Origin: Stenotrophomonas sp. SAU14A_NAIMI4_5
GTDB taxonomy: Bacteria; Pseudomonadota; Gammaproteobacteria; Xanthomonadales; Xanthomonadaceae
Length of the DNA stretch: 64,000 nucleotides
Assembly: GCF_003086795.1 (NCBI RefSeq)
Contig: NZ_CP026003.1
Coordinates: 2,438,777 to 2,502,776, forward strand
Reading direction: 5' to 3'
Shown: positions 17,334-25,780 of the stretch, in pieces
Layout of the letters: each line of letters opens with the position of its first letter
Position numbering within the stretch: the stretch's first letter is position 1
The notes under the pieces: model-generated
The model's input: the letters and a program-made list of their open reading frames with translations, nothing else
What the model was told of the DNA's origin: nothing
Database searches by the model: none
Program-made: the position numbers and the translations under genes

Positions 17334-17810
17334 ATGGACCACATCCCCACGCCGCCCGCAAGGGCACTGCCCCAGCCGCCAGCTTCGGCACGCTGGCACC
17401 CCCGTCTCGACCTCGCCGGCGCCTGGCTGTCCCTGGCCTGCGCCGCGCACTGCATCACCCTGCCCCTGCTGCTGGCCTTCGTGCCGGCGGCGATGATGGC
17501 CCTGCGCTCGTTCCAGCACCCGGCCCACGGCGCGATGACCGCGCTGCTGGTGATGTCGCGCTGGGAATGGGTGTTTGCCCTGGTCGCCTCCACGGTGGCC
17601 ATGGCCAGCACCGTGTCGGGCTGGCGTCGCCACCAGCAGTGGCGGCCGCTGCGGCTGGCGGCCTGCGGCGCGGTCGCGCTGCTGGCGTCGTCGCTGTACA
17701 TGCCGTTGAAGGAATCACTGGTCTGGCACGGCGTGGCGACCGCCTGTGGCGGCGTGTTGCTGGCCACCGCCCACATCCTCAACCGGCGGGCGCTGCACCG
17801 CGTGCGCTAA
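17334..17810 (+). CDS. MerC-domain membrane protein
   Basis: 158 residues with four hydrophobic helices. The segment CAAHCITLPLL in helix 1 resembles the C-x-x-x-C pair of MerC metal transporters, and the C-terminus is His- and Arg-rich. MerC-domain proteins occur in zinc and mercury loci. The ATG lies only 3 bp from the Zur-type palindrome, so its message is probably leaderless or nearly so, and it should be controlled together with the divergent zrg-like operon. Confidence 0.75.
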   Translation: MDHIPTPPARALPQPPASARWHPRLDLAGAWLSLACAAHCITLPLLLAFVPAAMMALRSFQHPAHGAMTALLVMSRWEWVFALVASTVAMASTVSGWRRHQQWRPLRLAACGAVALLASSLYMPLKESLVWHGVATACGGVLLATAHILNRRALHRVR

Positions 17811-17818
17811 CGTCGGGA

Positions 17819-18076
17819 TGCCGGCCAGCGGCCGGCACTACCCGATTTCTCTTTGCGCGCGATGCGCGGGGGGATGCCGGCCAGCGGCCGGCACTACCCG
17901 ATCTCGGGCCGCGCGCTACGTCCGGTAGTGCCGGCCGCTGGCCGGCAACGCACTCAGAGGAGGTTGGCAGCTACCCGGCGTCGGGGGCCAGACCCTGCGC
18001 GTCGCGTTCGCGCAGCAGGCCGGTAGCGCCGCATGCCCGGCGGATGTGGCGTGCGCCAACCAAGATTGGCACCTAC
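17819..18076. repeat. REP cluster: three GCCGGCC-stem elements and one GCCAACC-type element
   Basis: Elements with stem TGCCGGCC/GGCCGGCA lie at 17819-17841 and 17875-17897 (inverted) and 17925-17947 (forward). A fourth inverted element at 18051-18076 has the stem GCCAACC/GGTTGGC style (here with ATTGGC). The cluster fills the convergent gap between the MerC-domain gene and czcA, and the last element's head gives czcA its TAG stop. Confidence 0.8.
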
Positions 18077-21000
18077 CCATTTGCGGCGCGGCGGCTGTGC
18101 ACCCAGTAATACAGCGTCGGCAGCACCAACAGGGTCAGCAGCATCGCCGACAGCAGGCCGCCGATCACCACCACCGCAAGCGGCTTCTGCGTCTCGGCAC
18201 CAATAGCGTGCGAGGTGGCCATCGGCAGCAACCCGAACATCGCCAGCAGCGCGGTCATCAGCACCGTGCGCAGGCGCTGCAGCGAACCCTGCACCACCGA
18301 CTGCAGCAGGTCCATGCCCTGCTCGCGCAGCTGCGCGAACCGGCTGAGCATGACTACGCCGTTCAATACCGCCTGCCCGAACAACGCGATGAAGCCGATC
18401 GCCGCCGACACCGACAACGGAATGCCGGTCAACCACAGGGCGAGGATGCCGCCGATCATCGCCAGCGGCACGTTTGCCAGGATCAGCGCTGCACTACTGA
18501 TGTCCTTGAACGCATCGAACAGCAGCACGAAGATGATCAGCACCGACAGCGGGATCACCCAGCCCAGCCGCTTCATCGCGCGCTGCTGGTTCTCGAACTC
18601 ACCCGACCACTCCAGGCGGTAGCCCTCGGGCAGCTTCACGCTGGCACCCACCCGCGAACGCATGTCGGCCACCACGCTGCCCATGTCACGGCCGGCGATG
18701 AAGATGCTCACCGCCTTCACCCGCTGTGCGTTTTCGCGCGAGATGTTGATCGCACCGCTGGCCATGTGGAAATCGGCGACATCGGACAGGGTCACGGTAT
18801 GCCCATCGCCGATCCCCACCGGTACCATGCGCAGGCGCTGCAGGTCACGGTCGGCATCGTCAAGGCGCAGGGTGATCGGGAACTTGCGGTCGCCTTCCCA
18901 CAGCTCGCCCACTTCGCGCCCGCCCAGAGCCGTTTCGATCACCTCATCGATGTCACGCACGTTCAGGCCATAGCGTGCGGCACGGTCACGATCGATCTGC
19001 ACCTGCAGCTGCGGCAGCGAGCCATCGCGGTCGATGAAGGCGCTCTCCACGCCATCCACGCCGCGCACCTGGCCGAGGATGGCCTGGGCTTCCCGGTTCA
19101 GCACATCCAGGTCGGCACCGCTGACCTTGATGACGACCTGGCCCTTGATCTGCGAGATGCTCTCCAGGATGTTGTCGCGCACCGGCTGCGAGATCGAGAA
19201 CTCCGGTCCCGGAATGCGCTGCTCCAGGGTGCGCTGCAGGTCGGCGATCAGCTGCCGCTTGTCCACGCCCTTCGGCCATTCCTTCTCCGGCTTCAACGCC
19301 ACCAGCGCCTCGATCTGGTTCGCGCCCTTGGCATCGGAGCCGTCCTCGGGACGGCCCAGCTTGGCCACCACCGTGGAGACCTGCGGATAGGTGTTCACCA
19401 GTTCCCGGATGCGCCGCGACTGCTGCTGCGCCTCGGCGAGGCTGGTGCTGGGGTCGAGTGTGGCGGTCAGCCAGATCGAGCCCTCATCCAGCTCCGGCAG
19501 GAACTCCGAACCCAAGCGCGTGCCCAGCGCCAGCGTACCGACCAGCAACGCAACTGCGGTCAGCACCACCGCCCGCGGGCGGGCCAGCGCACGCTCCAGC
19601 ACCGGCTGGTACCAGCCGGTCAGGCGGTCCATCAGCGGGTTCTCACCGCGCATGCGGTCACGCCGCAGCCACCAGTAGCAGAACAGCGGCACCACGGTCA
19701 GCGCCAGGATCAGCGCGCCGATCAGGGCCGAGGTCACCGAATAGGCCATCGGCGCGAACATCCGGCCTTCCTGCCGCTGCAGGGTGAAGATCGGAATATG
19801 CGCGGCGATGATGATCAGCATCGAGAAGAACGTCGGCCGCCCCACTTCCGAGGCCGCCGACAGCACGGTGGAGAACCGTGTCTTCCGGTCTGCCGTACGC
19901 GGTAGCGCCGACAGGCGCGAAACGATGTGCTCGGTGACGATCACTGCACCGTCGATGATGATGCCGAAGTCCATCGCCCCCAGCGACAGCAGGTTGGCCG
20001 GCACGCCCCATAGGTGCAGGCCGAGGAACGTCGACAGCAGGGCCAGCGGCATCATCGCCGCCACGATCAGCGCGGCGCGGGCGTTGTAAAGGAACAGCCA
20101 CAGCACCAGGAACACCAGCACCGCACCTTCCAGCAGGTTGCGGAACACCGTCTTCAGCGTGGTCGAGACCAGCCAGGAGCGGTCGTAGAACGGCTCGATG
20201 CTGACGCCTGCCGGCAGCTGGTTGGCTTCGATCTCGGCCACGCGCGCATGCAGGGCGTCGAGCACATCGGACGGATTCTCGCCCTTGCGCATCAGCACCA
20301 TGCCGAACACCGCGTCATCGTTGTCGTCCTGGCCGACCAGGCCCTGCCGCGGAAGGCCGGTATCGGCGATGCTGGCCAGGTCGCGCACCAGCACCGGCGT
20401 GCCACCCTTCTGCGCGACCACCACGCTGCCGATGTCGGCCGGGGAACGCATCAGGCCGACGCCACGGATCAGGAACTGCTGCTGGCCACGCTCCACGTAG
20501 CCGCCACCGGCGTTGGAGCTGCCTTTTTCCAGTGCTTCGGAAAACTCACTCAGGCTGATGCCGCGGTCACGCAGCTTGTCCAGGTCGGGCTTGACCTGGA
20601 ACGTGCGCGCATAGCCGCCGAAGCTGATCACATCAGCCACGCCCGGCACGGTGCGCAGGCCACGTTCCATCACCCACTCCTGCACGGTGCGCAGTTCGGT
20701 GGGGCTCATGTGCGGGGCCTTCAGCACGTAGCGGTAGATCTCGCCCACCGCCGAACTCATCGCCTCCAGTTCGGGCGTCACGCCCCCGGGCAGGTCCACG
20801 CCCTGCAGGCGTTCCATCACCTGCTGGCGCGCGAAGTAGTCATCGGCCTTGTCGTCGAAGGTCAGGATGATCATCGACAGGCCGAACTGCGTATGCGAGA
20901 ACACCCGCACCGAGTGCGGGATGCCCGACAGGGCCACTTCCAGCGGCATGGTCACTTCGCGCTCGACCTCCTCGGCGGCGCGCCCCGGATGCAGCGAGAC

Positions 21001-21147
21001 CACGGTCACCTGGGTGTCGGACACATCGGGGAAGGCTTCCACCGGCAGCACGCGGAACGCGGCGATGCCGGCGCCGATGAACAGCAGCAGCGCCAGCATC
21101 ACCATCAGCGGCTGGCGCAGGCAGTAGGCAATCAGGCGATCGATCAT
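18073..21147 (-). CDS. czcA: CzcA/CusA-type heavy-metal RND efflux pump
   Basis: 1024 residues, the usual length of inner-membrane RND pumps, with two sets of helices and two large periplasmic loops. The segment MDFGIIIDGAVIVTEH in helix 4 carries the Asp-Phe-Gly-x3-Asp signature of metal-exporting RND proteins (HME class, cobalt-zinc-cadmium type rather than copper). The ATG at 21147 overlaps the adaptor gene's end by 4 bp. The order outer membrane factor, adaptor, pump is czcCBA. The TAG stop lies in a REP head. The metal specificity is inferred. Confidence 0.92.
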   Translation of the reverse strand: MIDRLIAYCLRQPLMVMLALLLFIGAGIAAFRVLPVEAFPDVSDTQVTVVSLHPGRAAEEVEREVTMPLEVALSGIPHSVRVFSHTQFGLSMIILTFDDKADDYFARQQVMERLQGVDLPGGVTPELEAMSSAVGEIYRYVLKAPHMSPTELRTVQEWVMERGLRTVPGVADVISFGGYARTFQVKPDLDKLRDRGISLSEFSEALEKGSSNAGGGYVERGQQQFLIRGVGLMRSPADIGSVVVAQKGGTPVLVRDLASIADTGLPRQGLVGQDDNDDAVFGMVLMRKGENPSDVLDALHARVAEIEANQLPAGVSIEPFYDRSWLVSTTLKTVFRNLLEGAVLVFLVLWLFLYNARAALIVAAMMPLALLSTFLGLHLWGVPANLLSLGAMDFGIIIDGAVIVTEHIVSRLSALPRTADRKTRFSTVLSAASEVGRPTFFSMLIIIAAHIPIFTLQRQEGRMFAPMAYSVTSALIGALILALTVVPLFCYWWLRRDRMRGENPLMDRLTGWYQPVLERALARPRAVVLTAVALLVGTLALGTRLGSEFLPELDEGSIWLTATLDPSTSLAEAQQQSRRIRELVNTYPQVSTVVAKLGRPEDGSDAKGANQIEALVALKPEKEWPKGVDKRQLIADLQRTLEQRIPGPEFSISQPVRDNILESISQIKGQVVIKVSGADLDVLNREAQAILGQVRGVDGVESAFIDRDGSLPQLQVQIDRDRAARYGLNVRDIDEVIETALGGREVGELWEGDRKFPITLRLDDADRDLQRLRMVPVGIGDGHTVTLSDVADFHMASGAINISRENAQRVKAVSIFIAGRDMGSVVADMRSRVGASVKLPEGYRLEWSGEFENQQRAMKRLGWVIPLSVLIIFVLLFDAFKDISSAALILANVPLAMIGGILALWLTGIPLSVSAAIGFIALFGQAVLNGVVMLSRFAQLREQGMDLLQSVVQGSLQRLRTVLMTALLAMFGLLPMATSHAIGAETQKPLAVVVIGGLLSAMLLTLLVLPTLYYWVHSRRAANG

Positions 21148-22349
21148 GGTGCGGCATGCCCCTTGGCGGGAGCGGCAGCTGCGGAGGCCGCCGTCGCCGG
21201 GGCCGGTGCCGGTGCGCTGTCCACCAGCTGCTGCAGCAGCAGGCCGCCCTCGACCACCACGCGGCTGCCGGCCGCCAGCCCTTCGCGCACCCACAGGCGC
21301 CCGTCACCCAGCTCCTCGGCCTGCACGGCGCGACGCGCGTAGTGGCCCTTGCCTTCGTCCACGAACACCACCTGCTTGCCATCGATCAGCAGTACGGCAG
21401 CATCCGGCAGCGACACGCCGCCCTGCGCCGGCAGCGCCACCTGGGCGCGCACGTACTGGCCGGCCTTGAAGCTGCGGCCGTGGTTGTCCAGTTCGGCACG
21501 CGCCTGCACCACGCGGCGCTCGCTGTCGACGAAGTCATCCACATGCTGCAGGGTCGCCTGCAGCGTGCTGCCATCGGCAGCCGGCACCTGCACCTGCAGG
21601 CCGGCCTGCAGGCGCCCGGCCAGGCTCTCGGGAATGTCCAGCAACAGCCACAGGCGGTCGGGATCACCGATCACCGCCAGCGGCTGCTCGCCATCGGGGC
21701 CCACGTTCATGCCCGGGCTCATCCGCCGTTCCACCAGCACGCCGTCGATGGGCGCGCGCAGCGGCAGGCGCTGGTCCACGCGGTTGCCATTGCCATTGCC
21801 ATAGGCGGTGGCGAACGCAGCGGCGCGTGCATGGTCGGCCTGGCTGCCGGCGAAATGTGCTGCGGCCTCGTCCAGTTCGCGGCCCGAGGCCACGCCGGCG
21901 GCATGCAGTTCGCGGGTGCGCTCCAGTTCGCGGCGGGCCTGCTGCAGCTCGGCGCGCCCGCGCACGCCTTCGGCCTGCGCCTGGCCGAACTCCGGCGAGG
22001 TGATCCAGGCAATCACCTGCCCCGCCTTGACCTTCTGCCCCGGCTGCGCCTCGATGCGCGAGACCTGGCCCGGCAACGGCGCGCGCAGCGCACTGGAGCG
22101 GGTCTCGTCCCAGACCACGCGGCCCGGCAGCTGCAGCGATGCACTGGCGCCCTCGCTCACCGCCTCGCTGCGCAGTACGTCCAGCTGGCGGCTGTCGGCC
22201 GGGAACTGGATCTGCCCGGCACTGACCACCGGCGCGCCATCGGCATAGGTGGCCGGTTCACGCCCGCAGCCGGACAGCAGGGCCAGCGCGAGCAGCGCAG
22301 GCAGCAGTGCGCGGCGCGCACGCGGTTGAGTGGCGGCATGCGGGTTCAC
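21144..22349 (-). CDS. czcB: Efflux RND periplasmic adaptor subunit (CzcB-like)
   Basis: 401 residues. The lipoprotein-like N-terminus (LALALLSGC) implies anchoring on the periplasmic face. A HlyD-type barrel-sandwich domain (LRAPIDGVLVERRMSPG), a helical hairpin (about 110-175) and a beta-barrel domain follow. The start is a GTG at 22349 that overlaps the TGA of the outer-membrane-factor gene; GGAGAG lies upstream. The C-terminus is Ala/Pro-rich. It should link CzcA to the TolC-like channel. Confidence 0.88.
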   Translation of the reverse strand: MNPHAATQPRARRALLPALLALALLSGCGREPATYADGAPVVSAGQIQFPADSRQLDVLRSEAVSEGASASLQLPGRVVWDETRSSALRAPLPGQVSRIEAQPGQKVKAGQVIAWITSPEFGQAQAEGVRGRAELQQARRELERTRELHAAGVASGRELDEAAAHFAGSQADHARAAAFATAYGNGNGNRVDQRLPLRAPIDGVLVERRMSPGMNVGPDGEQPLAVIGDPDRLWLLLDIPESLAGRLQAGLQVQVPAADGSTLQATLQHVDDFVDSERRVVQARAELDNHGRSFKAGQYVRAQVALPAQGGVSLPDAAVLLIDGKQVVFVDEGKGHYARRAVQAEELGDGRLWVREGLAAGSRVVVEGGLLLQQLVDSAPAPAPATAASAAAAPAKGHAAP

Positions 22350-23593
22350 AGGGTCTCTCCTTCGGCTACGGACGTGGCGGCGCTCCAGCGCGCCAGTGCA
22401 ATGGCGTGGTCGGCACGCGCCTGGATCAGCGCGGCTTCGAACTCGCGCCAGCTGCGGCGCGCATCCAACAGGTCGGTCAGGCTGGCGGCACCCCGGCGAT
22501 AGGCCAGTTCGATGCCCTGCACGGCCTTGCGTGCACTGTCGGCCTGCAGTCCCTCGTAATCCCGGCGGCGCTGCGCGGCGGCTTCGGCGCCGGCCTGCAG
22601 CTGGTCCAGCTCGGCCCAGGTCTGGCGCTGCAGCGCATGCAGTTCCAGTGCGGCGGCATCGCGGTCGGCCTCGGCGCGCTGGATACCGCCCTGCGCGCGC
22701 GACGGCGCCCCCAGTGGGATCGTCACCGACACACCCCAGGTCACGCCATTGATGTCGGTCGGCTCGCGCTCGGCCTCCACGCCCCACTGGATGTCGCGGC
22801 GGCGCTCGCTGCGTGCCAGTGCCACGCCCGCATCGGCCGCGGCCAGGCGCGAACGCGCGGCACGCAGGTCCACCCGCTGCTGCGGATCGGCAGCGCTGCC
22901 AGCCGGCTCCCTGCTGGCGTCAGGCCAGGCGTCGTCCGCACTGAGAGAGGCGCTTTCCTCCCTGCCCAGCAGCAGGGCCAGCGTGTGCTGCGCATCGCGC
23001 AGGTCCAGCGCCGCGTCGCGGGCCGCATCGGCCACTGCGAGGTCATCCACGGCAAGGCGGGCACGATCCACCGGTGCCATCGCACCGCTGGCGACCTGCC
23101 GCTCCGCAGCGGCCATCTGCTCGGCCGAACTGCGGTGGTTGGCCTCGGCGATGTCCCGTACATCCTGCGCGGCCTTCAGCCCGAAATAGGCTTCGTGCAG
23201 GGCCACCTGCTGCCGGCGGCGCATGTCCAGCTGTTCCAGCCCGGCCGCCTCCACCAGCGCATCGGCCTGGCGCATGCGCAGCATTCGTTTGCCGCCGCGT
23301 TCCCAGGTGAAGCCCAGGCCGACCGTGCTGTCGACGCGCTTGTCCTGCCAGCGGCCGCTGCCGACGCCGTGCTTCGGGCTGATCTTGCTGGTGCCCAGCG
23401 ACAGTTCCGGTGCAGGCCGCAATGCAGCGGTCAGCGCGTCACCCTGCGCACCGCGCAGTTCCAGCGCCGCCGCGCGCAGGTCAGGGTTGTGCGCATCCAT
23501 GGCACGTTGCGCGTCCTGCAGGCTGATCGCCCACGCCGCAGGTGCACACGCCAGTGCGGCCAGCAGGGCCGCCGAACGAGGGAGGAAATTCAT
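22346..23593 (-). CDS. czcC: TolC-family outer membrane efflux protein (CzcC-like)
   Basis: 415 residues with a signal peptide (about 1-22) and the two repeated coiled-coil halves of outer membrane efflux proteins, ending in the ADHAIALARWSAATSVAEGETL tail. It is the first gene of the czcCBA operon. The gene starts 62 bp from the divergent response regulator, so the promoters overlap, and that two-component system is the natural candidate to control the pump. Confidence 0.88.
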   Translation of the reverse strand: MNFLPRSAALLAALACAPAAWAISLQDAQRAMDAHNPDLRAAALELRGAQGDALTAALRPAPELSLGTSKISPKHGVGSGRWQDKRVDSTVGLGFTWERGGKRMLRMRQADALVEAAGLEQLDMRRRQQVALHEAYFGLKAAQDVRDIAEANHRSSAEQMAAAERQVASGAMAPVDRARLAVDDLAVADAARDAALDLRDAQHTLALLLGREESASLSADDAWPDASREPAGSAADPQQRVDLRAARSRLAAADAGVALARSERRRDIQWGVEAEREPTDINGVTWGVSVTIPLGAPSRAQGGIQRAEADRDAAALELHALQRQTWAELDQLQAGAEAAAQRRRDYEGLQADSARKAVQGIELAYRRGAASLTDLLDARRSWREFEAALIQARADHAIALARWSAATSVAEGETL

Positions 23594-23655
23594 GCGCGCC
23601 ACGGTAAGGTGACGCACTTGCGCCAAACTTTCCCGAACCTTGCGCGAAGCTTGCA

Positions 23656-24330
23656 ATGCGAATCCTGTTGATCGAAGACGACGCGGCCCTGGCCGACGGC
23701 CTGGTGCGCGCCCTGCAGGGCGCCGGCCATCTGTGTGACCACCTGGCGCAGGGCCTGCTGGCGCCGGCGGCACTCGCTGCTGCGCCGTATGACGTAATGG
23801 TGCTGGACCTGTCGCTGCCCGATGTAGACGGCCTCGACCTGCTGTCGCGCCTGCGCGGCCAGGCCATCAGCCTGCCCGTGCTGATCCTCACGGCACGCGA
23901 TGGCGTGGAGGACCGCATCCTCGGCCTGGACCGCGGTGGCGACGACTACCTGGCCAAACCCTTCGCGCTGGGCGAACTGGAAGCGCGCCTGCGCGCGTTG
24001 GCGCGACGCCGCGGCGATGCGCCCGCACAGAAGCGGCTGGGCCGCCTGTGCCTGGACAGCATCCGCCAGGAGGTGCAGGTGGACGGCCAGCGCATCGAGC
24101 TGACCGCACGCGAGCTGGCCCTGGTCGATGCGCTGATGCAGCAGCCCGGACGTACGGTGACCAAGCAGCGCCTGTTCGACGCGCTGTACAGCTGGGACCA
24201 CGAGGCCAACCTCTCCGTGATCGAAGTGCACGTCAGCCGCCTGCGCCGGAAGTTCGAACAGGCCGGCGCGGATGTAGGCATCCGCATGCTGCGTGGCCTC
24301 GGCTACCGGCTGGAGGCCATCGATGGTTGA
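23656..24330 (+). CDS. OmpR-family response regulator (QseB/TctD-like)
   Basis: 224 residues: receiver domain (1-115) with Asp51 in MVLDLSLPD and the conserved Lys in YLAKPF, then a winged-helix DNA-binding domain (about 130-222; VEVHVSRLRRKF-like segment IEVHVSRLRRKFEQ). It diverges from the czcCBA operon and overlaps its sensor kinase by 8 bp. It probably activates czcCBA in response to metal, like CzcR, though the closest look is QseB/TctD. Confidence 0.9.
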   Translation: MRILLIEDDAALADGLVRALQGAGHLCDHLAQGLLAPAALAAAPYDVMVLDLSLPDVDGLDLLSRLRGQAISLPVLILTARDGVEDRILGLDRGGDDYLAKPFALGELEARLRALARRRGDAPAQKRLGRLCLDSIRQEVQVDGQRIELTARELALVDALMQQPGRTVTKQRLFDALYSWDHEANLSVIEVHVSRLRRKFEQAGADVGIRMLRGLGYRLEAIDG

Positions 24331-25699
24331 GCGTGTGGCGAGCCTGCGTGGGCTGCTGCTGCGACGGCTGTGGCTGCCGCTGCTGGTGCTTCTGCTGTGC
24401 AGTGCGGTGGGCTCGTTCGCGCTGGCGCGCTACTTTGCCGGCCAGGTCTATGACCGCTGGCTGCTGGACTCGGCGATGTCCCTGTCCGAGCTGGTGAAGG
24501 AGCAGGATGGTCGCGCGGTGATGGACGTGACGCCGGCCATGTCACGCATGTTCACCTGGGACACGGTGGATGAAGTACATGGCGAAGTGGTCGATGCCAG
24601 CGGCGCGCGGCTGTATGGCGATCTGGCCGAGGCACTACCGCGGCCCGCACAGACCGCCGATGACGACGCCGTCTACTACGATGCGCGGCTGCGCGGGCAA
24701 GCGGTTCGCATGGTGGAGGTGCTGGTGCCGACCACGAGCGGGCATCAGGTGCGCCTGCGGGTGGCCGAGACGCTGCGCAAGCGGCACCGGCTGGAGCGCA
24801 AGCTGCTGATGACCAGCGTACCGTTCCAGGCCGCCATCCTCGCGCTGGCGGCCTGGCTGGCCTGGTCGGGCACTGGCGCGGCAGCGCGCCATGCCAACCA
24901 GGTGGCGCGGCGACTGGCCAGCCCGCGACCGGACCCGCTTGCGCCTCTGGACCCGCAGCAGGAGGCACCGCGCGAGCTGTGGCCCGCGGTGGAGGCCTAC
25001 AACGCACTGCTGCAGCGGCTGGATGCAATGCAGGCGGCGCAGCGGCGCTTCGTCAGCAATGCCGCACACCAGCTGCGCACGCCGTTGGCGGCCATGCAGG
25101 TGGAGCTGGAGAGTTCGCTGCGGCAGCAGGATCCACAGGCGCAACAGCTGGCGCTGTCCGGAACGCTGGCCGGGTTGTCGAGGCTGCAGCACCTGGTCAA
25201 CCAGCTGCTGCTGCTCAGCCGTTCGGAAGATGCACAGGGCGCTTCGTTGCCGTTGCAGGTACTGGACATGGCCTCGCTGGCGCGCACCGTGGTCGAACGC
25301 TACGCCGACCGGGCGTTGGCTGCCGGGGTGGACCTGGGCTACGAGGGGCCGGACGAAGGCGTGCCGGTGCGGGGTGATGCACCGTTGCTGCGCGAAGCGC
25401 TGGGCAACCTGCTGGACAACGCGCTGCGTTATGGCGCCGTGCGCGGAATGATCACCCTGAGCGTGCAACGCGATGCGGACGGCGTGCAGGTCTGGGTGGA
25501 TGATGATGGCGCCGGCATCGACGCGGCCGAACGTGGCCGCGTCACGGAACGCTTCTACCGCGCCAGCAGCCAGGGCGATGGCTGTGGCCTGGGCCTGGCC
25601 ATCGTGGCCGAGATCGCGCAGCGGCATGACGCCGCGTTGGAGATCGGCAGTGCACCGATGGGTGGCGCACGGGTAGGAATGCGGTTCCGCACCCGGTAG
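24323..25699 (+). CDS. Sensor histidine kinase (TctE/QseC-like)
   Basis: 458 residues: N-terminal helix (about 14-35), periplasmic 2CSK-type sensor region (about 36-165), second helix and HAMP-like linker, then the kinase core. His249 lies in NAAHQLRTPLAAMQ, the N box is NLLDNALRYG, and the G boxes are DDDGAGI and GCGLGLAIV. The ATG overlaps the regulator gene. The stop TAG is inside a REP head. Cognate to the upstream regulator. Confidence 0.9.
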   Translation: MVERVASLRGLLLRRLWLPLLVLLLCSAVGSFALARYFAGQVYDRWLLDSAMSLSELVKEQDGRAVMDVTPAMSRMFTWDTVDEVHGEVVDASGARLYGDLAEALPRPAQTADDDAVYYDARLRGQAVRMVEVLVPTTSGHQVRLRVAETLRKRHRLERKLLMTSVPFQAAILALAAWLAWSGTGAAARHANQVARRLASPRPDPLAPLDPQQEAPRELWPAVEAYNALLQRLDAMQAAQRRFVSNAAHQLRTPLAAMQVELESSLRQQDPQAQQLALSGTLAGLSRLQHLVNQLLLLSRSEDAQGASLPLQVLDMASLARTVVERYADRALAAGVDLGYEGPDEGVPVRGDAPLLREALGNLLDNALRYGAVRGMITLSVQRDADGVQVWVDDDGAGIDAAERGRVTERFYRASSQGDGCGLGLAIVAEIAQRHDAALEIGSAPMGGARVGMRFRTR

Positions 25700-25756
25700 A
25701 CGCCAACCTTGGTTGGCGCCGTGGTTCCCCGTGTGCCAACCAAGGTTGGCACCTAC
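25696..25756. repeat. Pair of REP elements with GCCAACC stems
   Basis: A forward element from 25696 (GTAG head, stem CGCCAACC/GGTTGGCG) and an inverted one at 25732-25756 (stem GTGCCAACC/GGTTGGCAC, ending CCTAC). They separate the convergent sensor kinase and mannosidase genes; the kinase's TAG stop is in the first head. Confidence 0.8.
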
Positions 25757-25780
25757 CAAAGCAGCGTCATGCGTGCCGCA

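Noticed and set aside
18046-21342. Long + strand frames opposite czcA
   Set aside because: Shadow of the pump gene; no domain or signal, and the codon pattern follows czcA.
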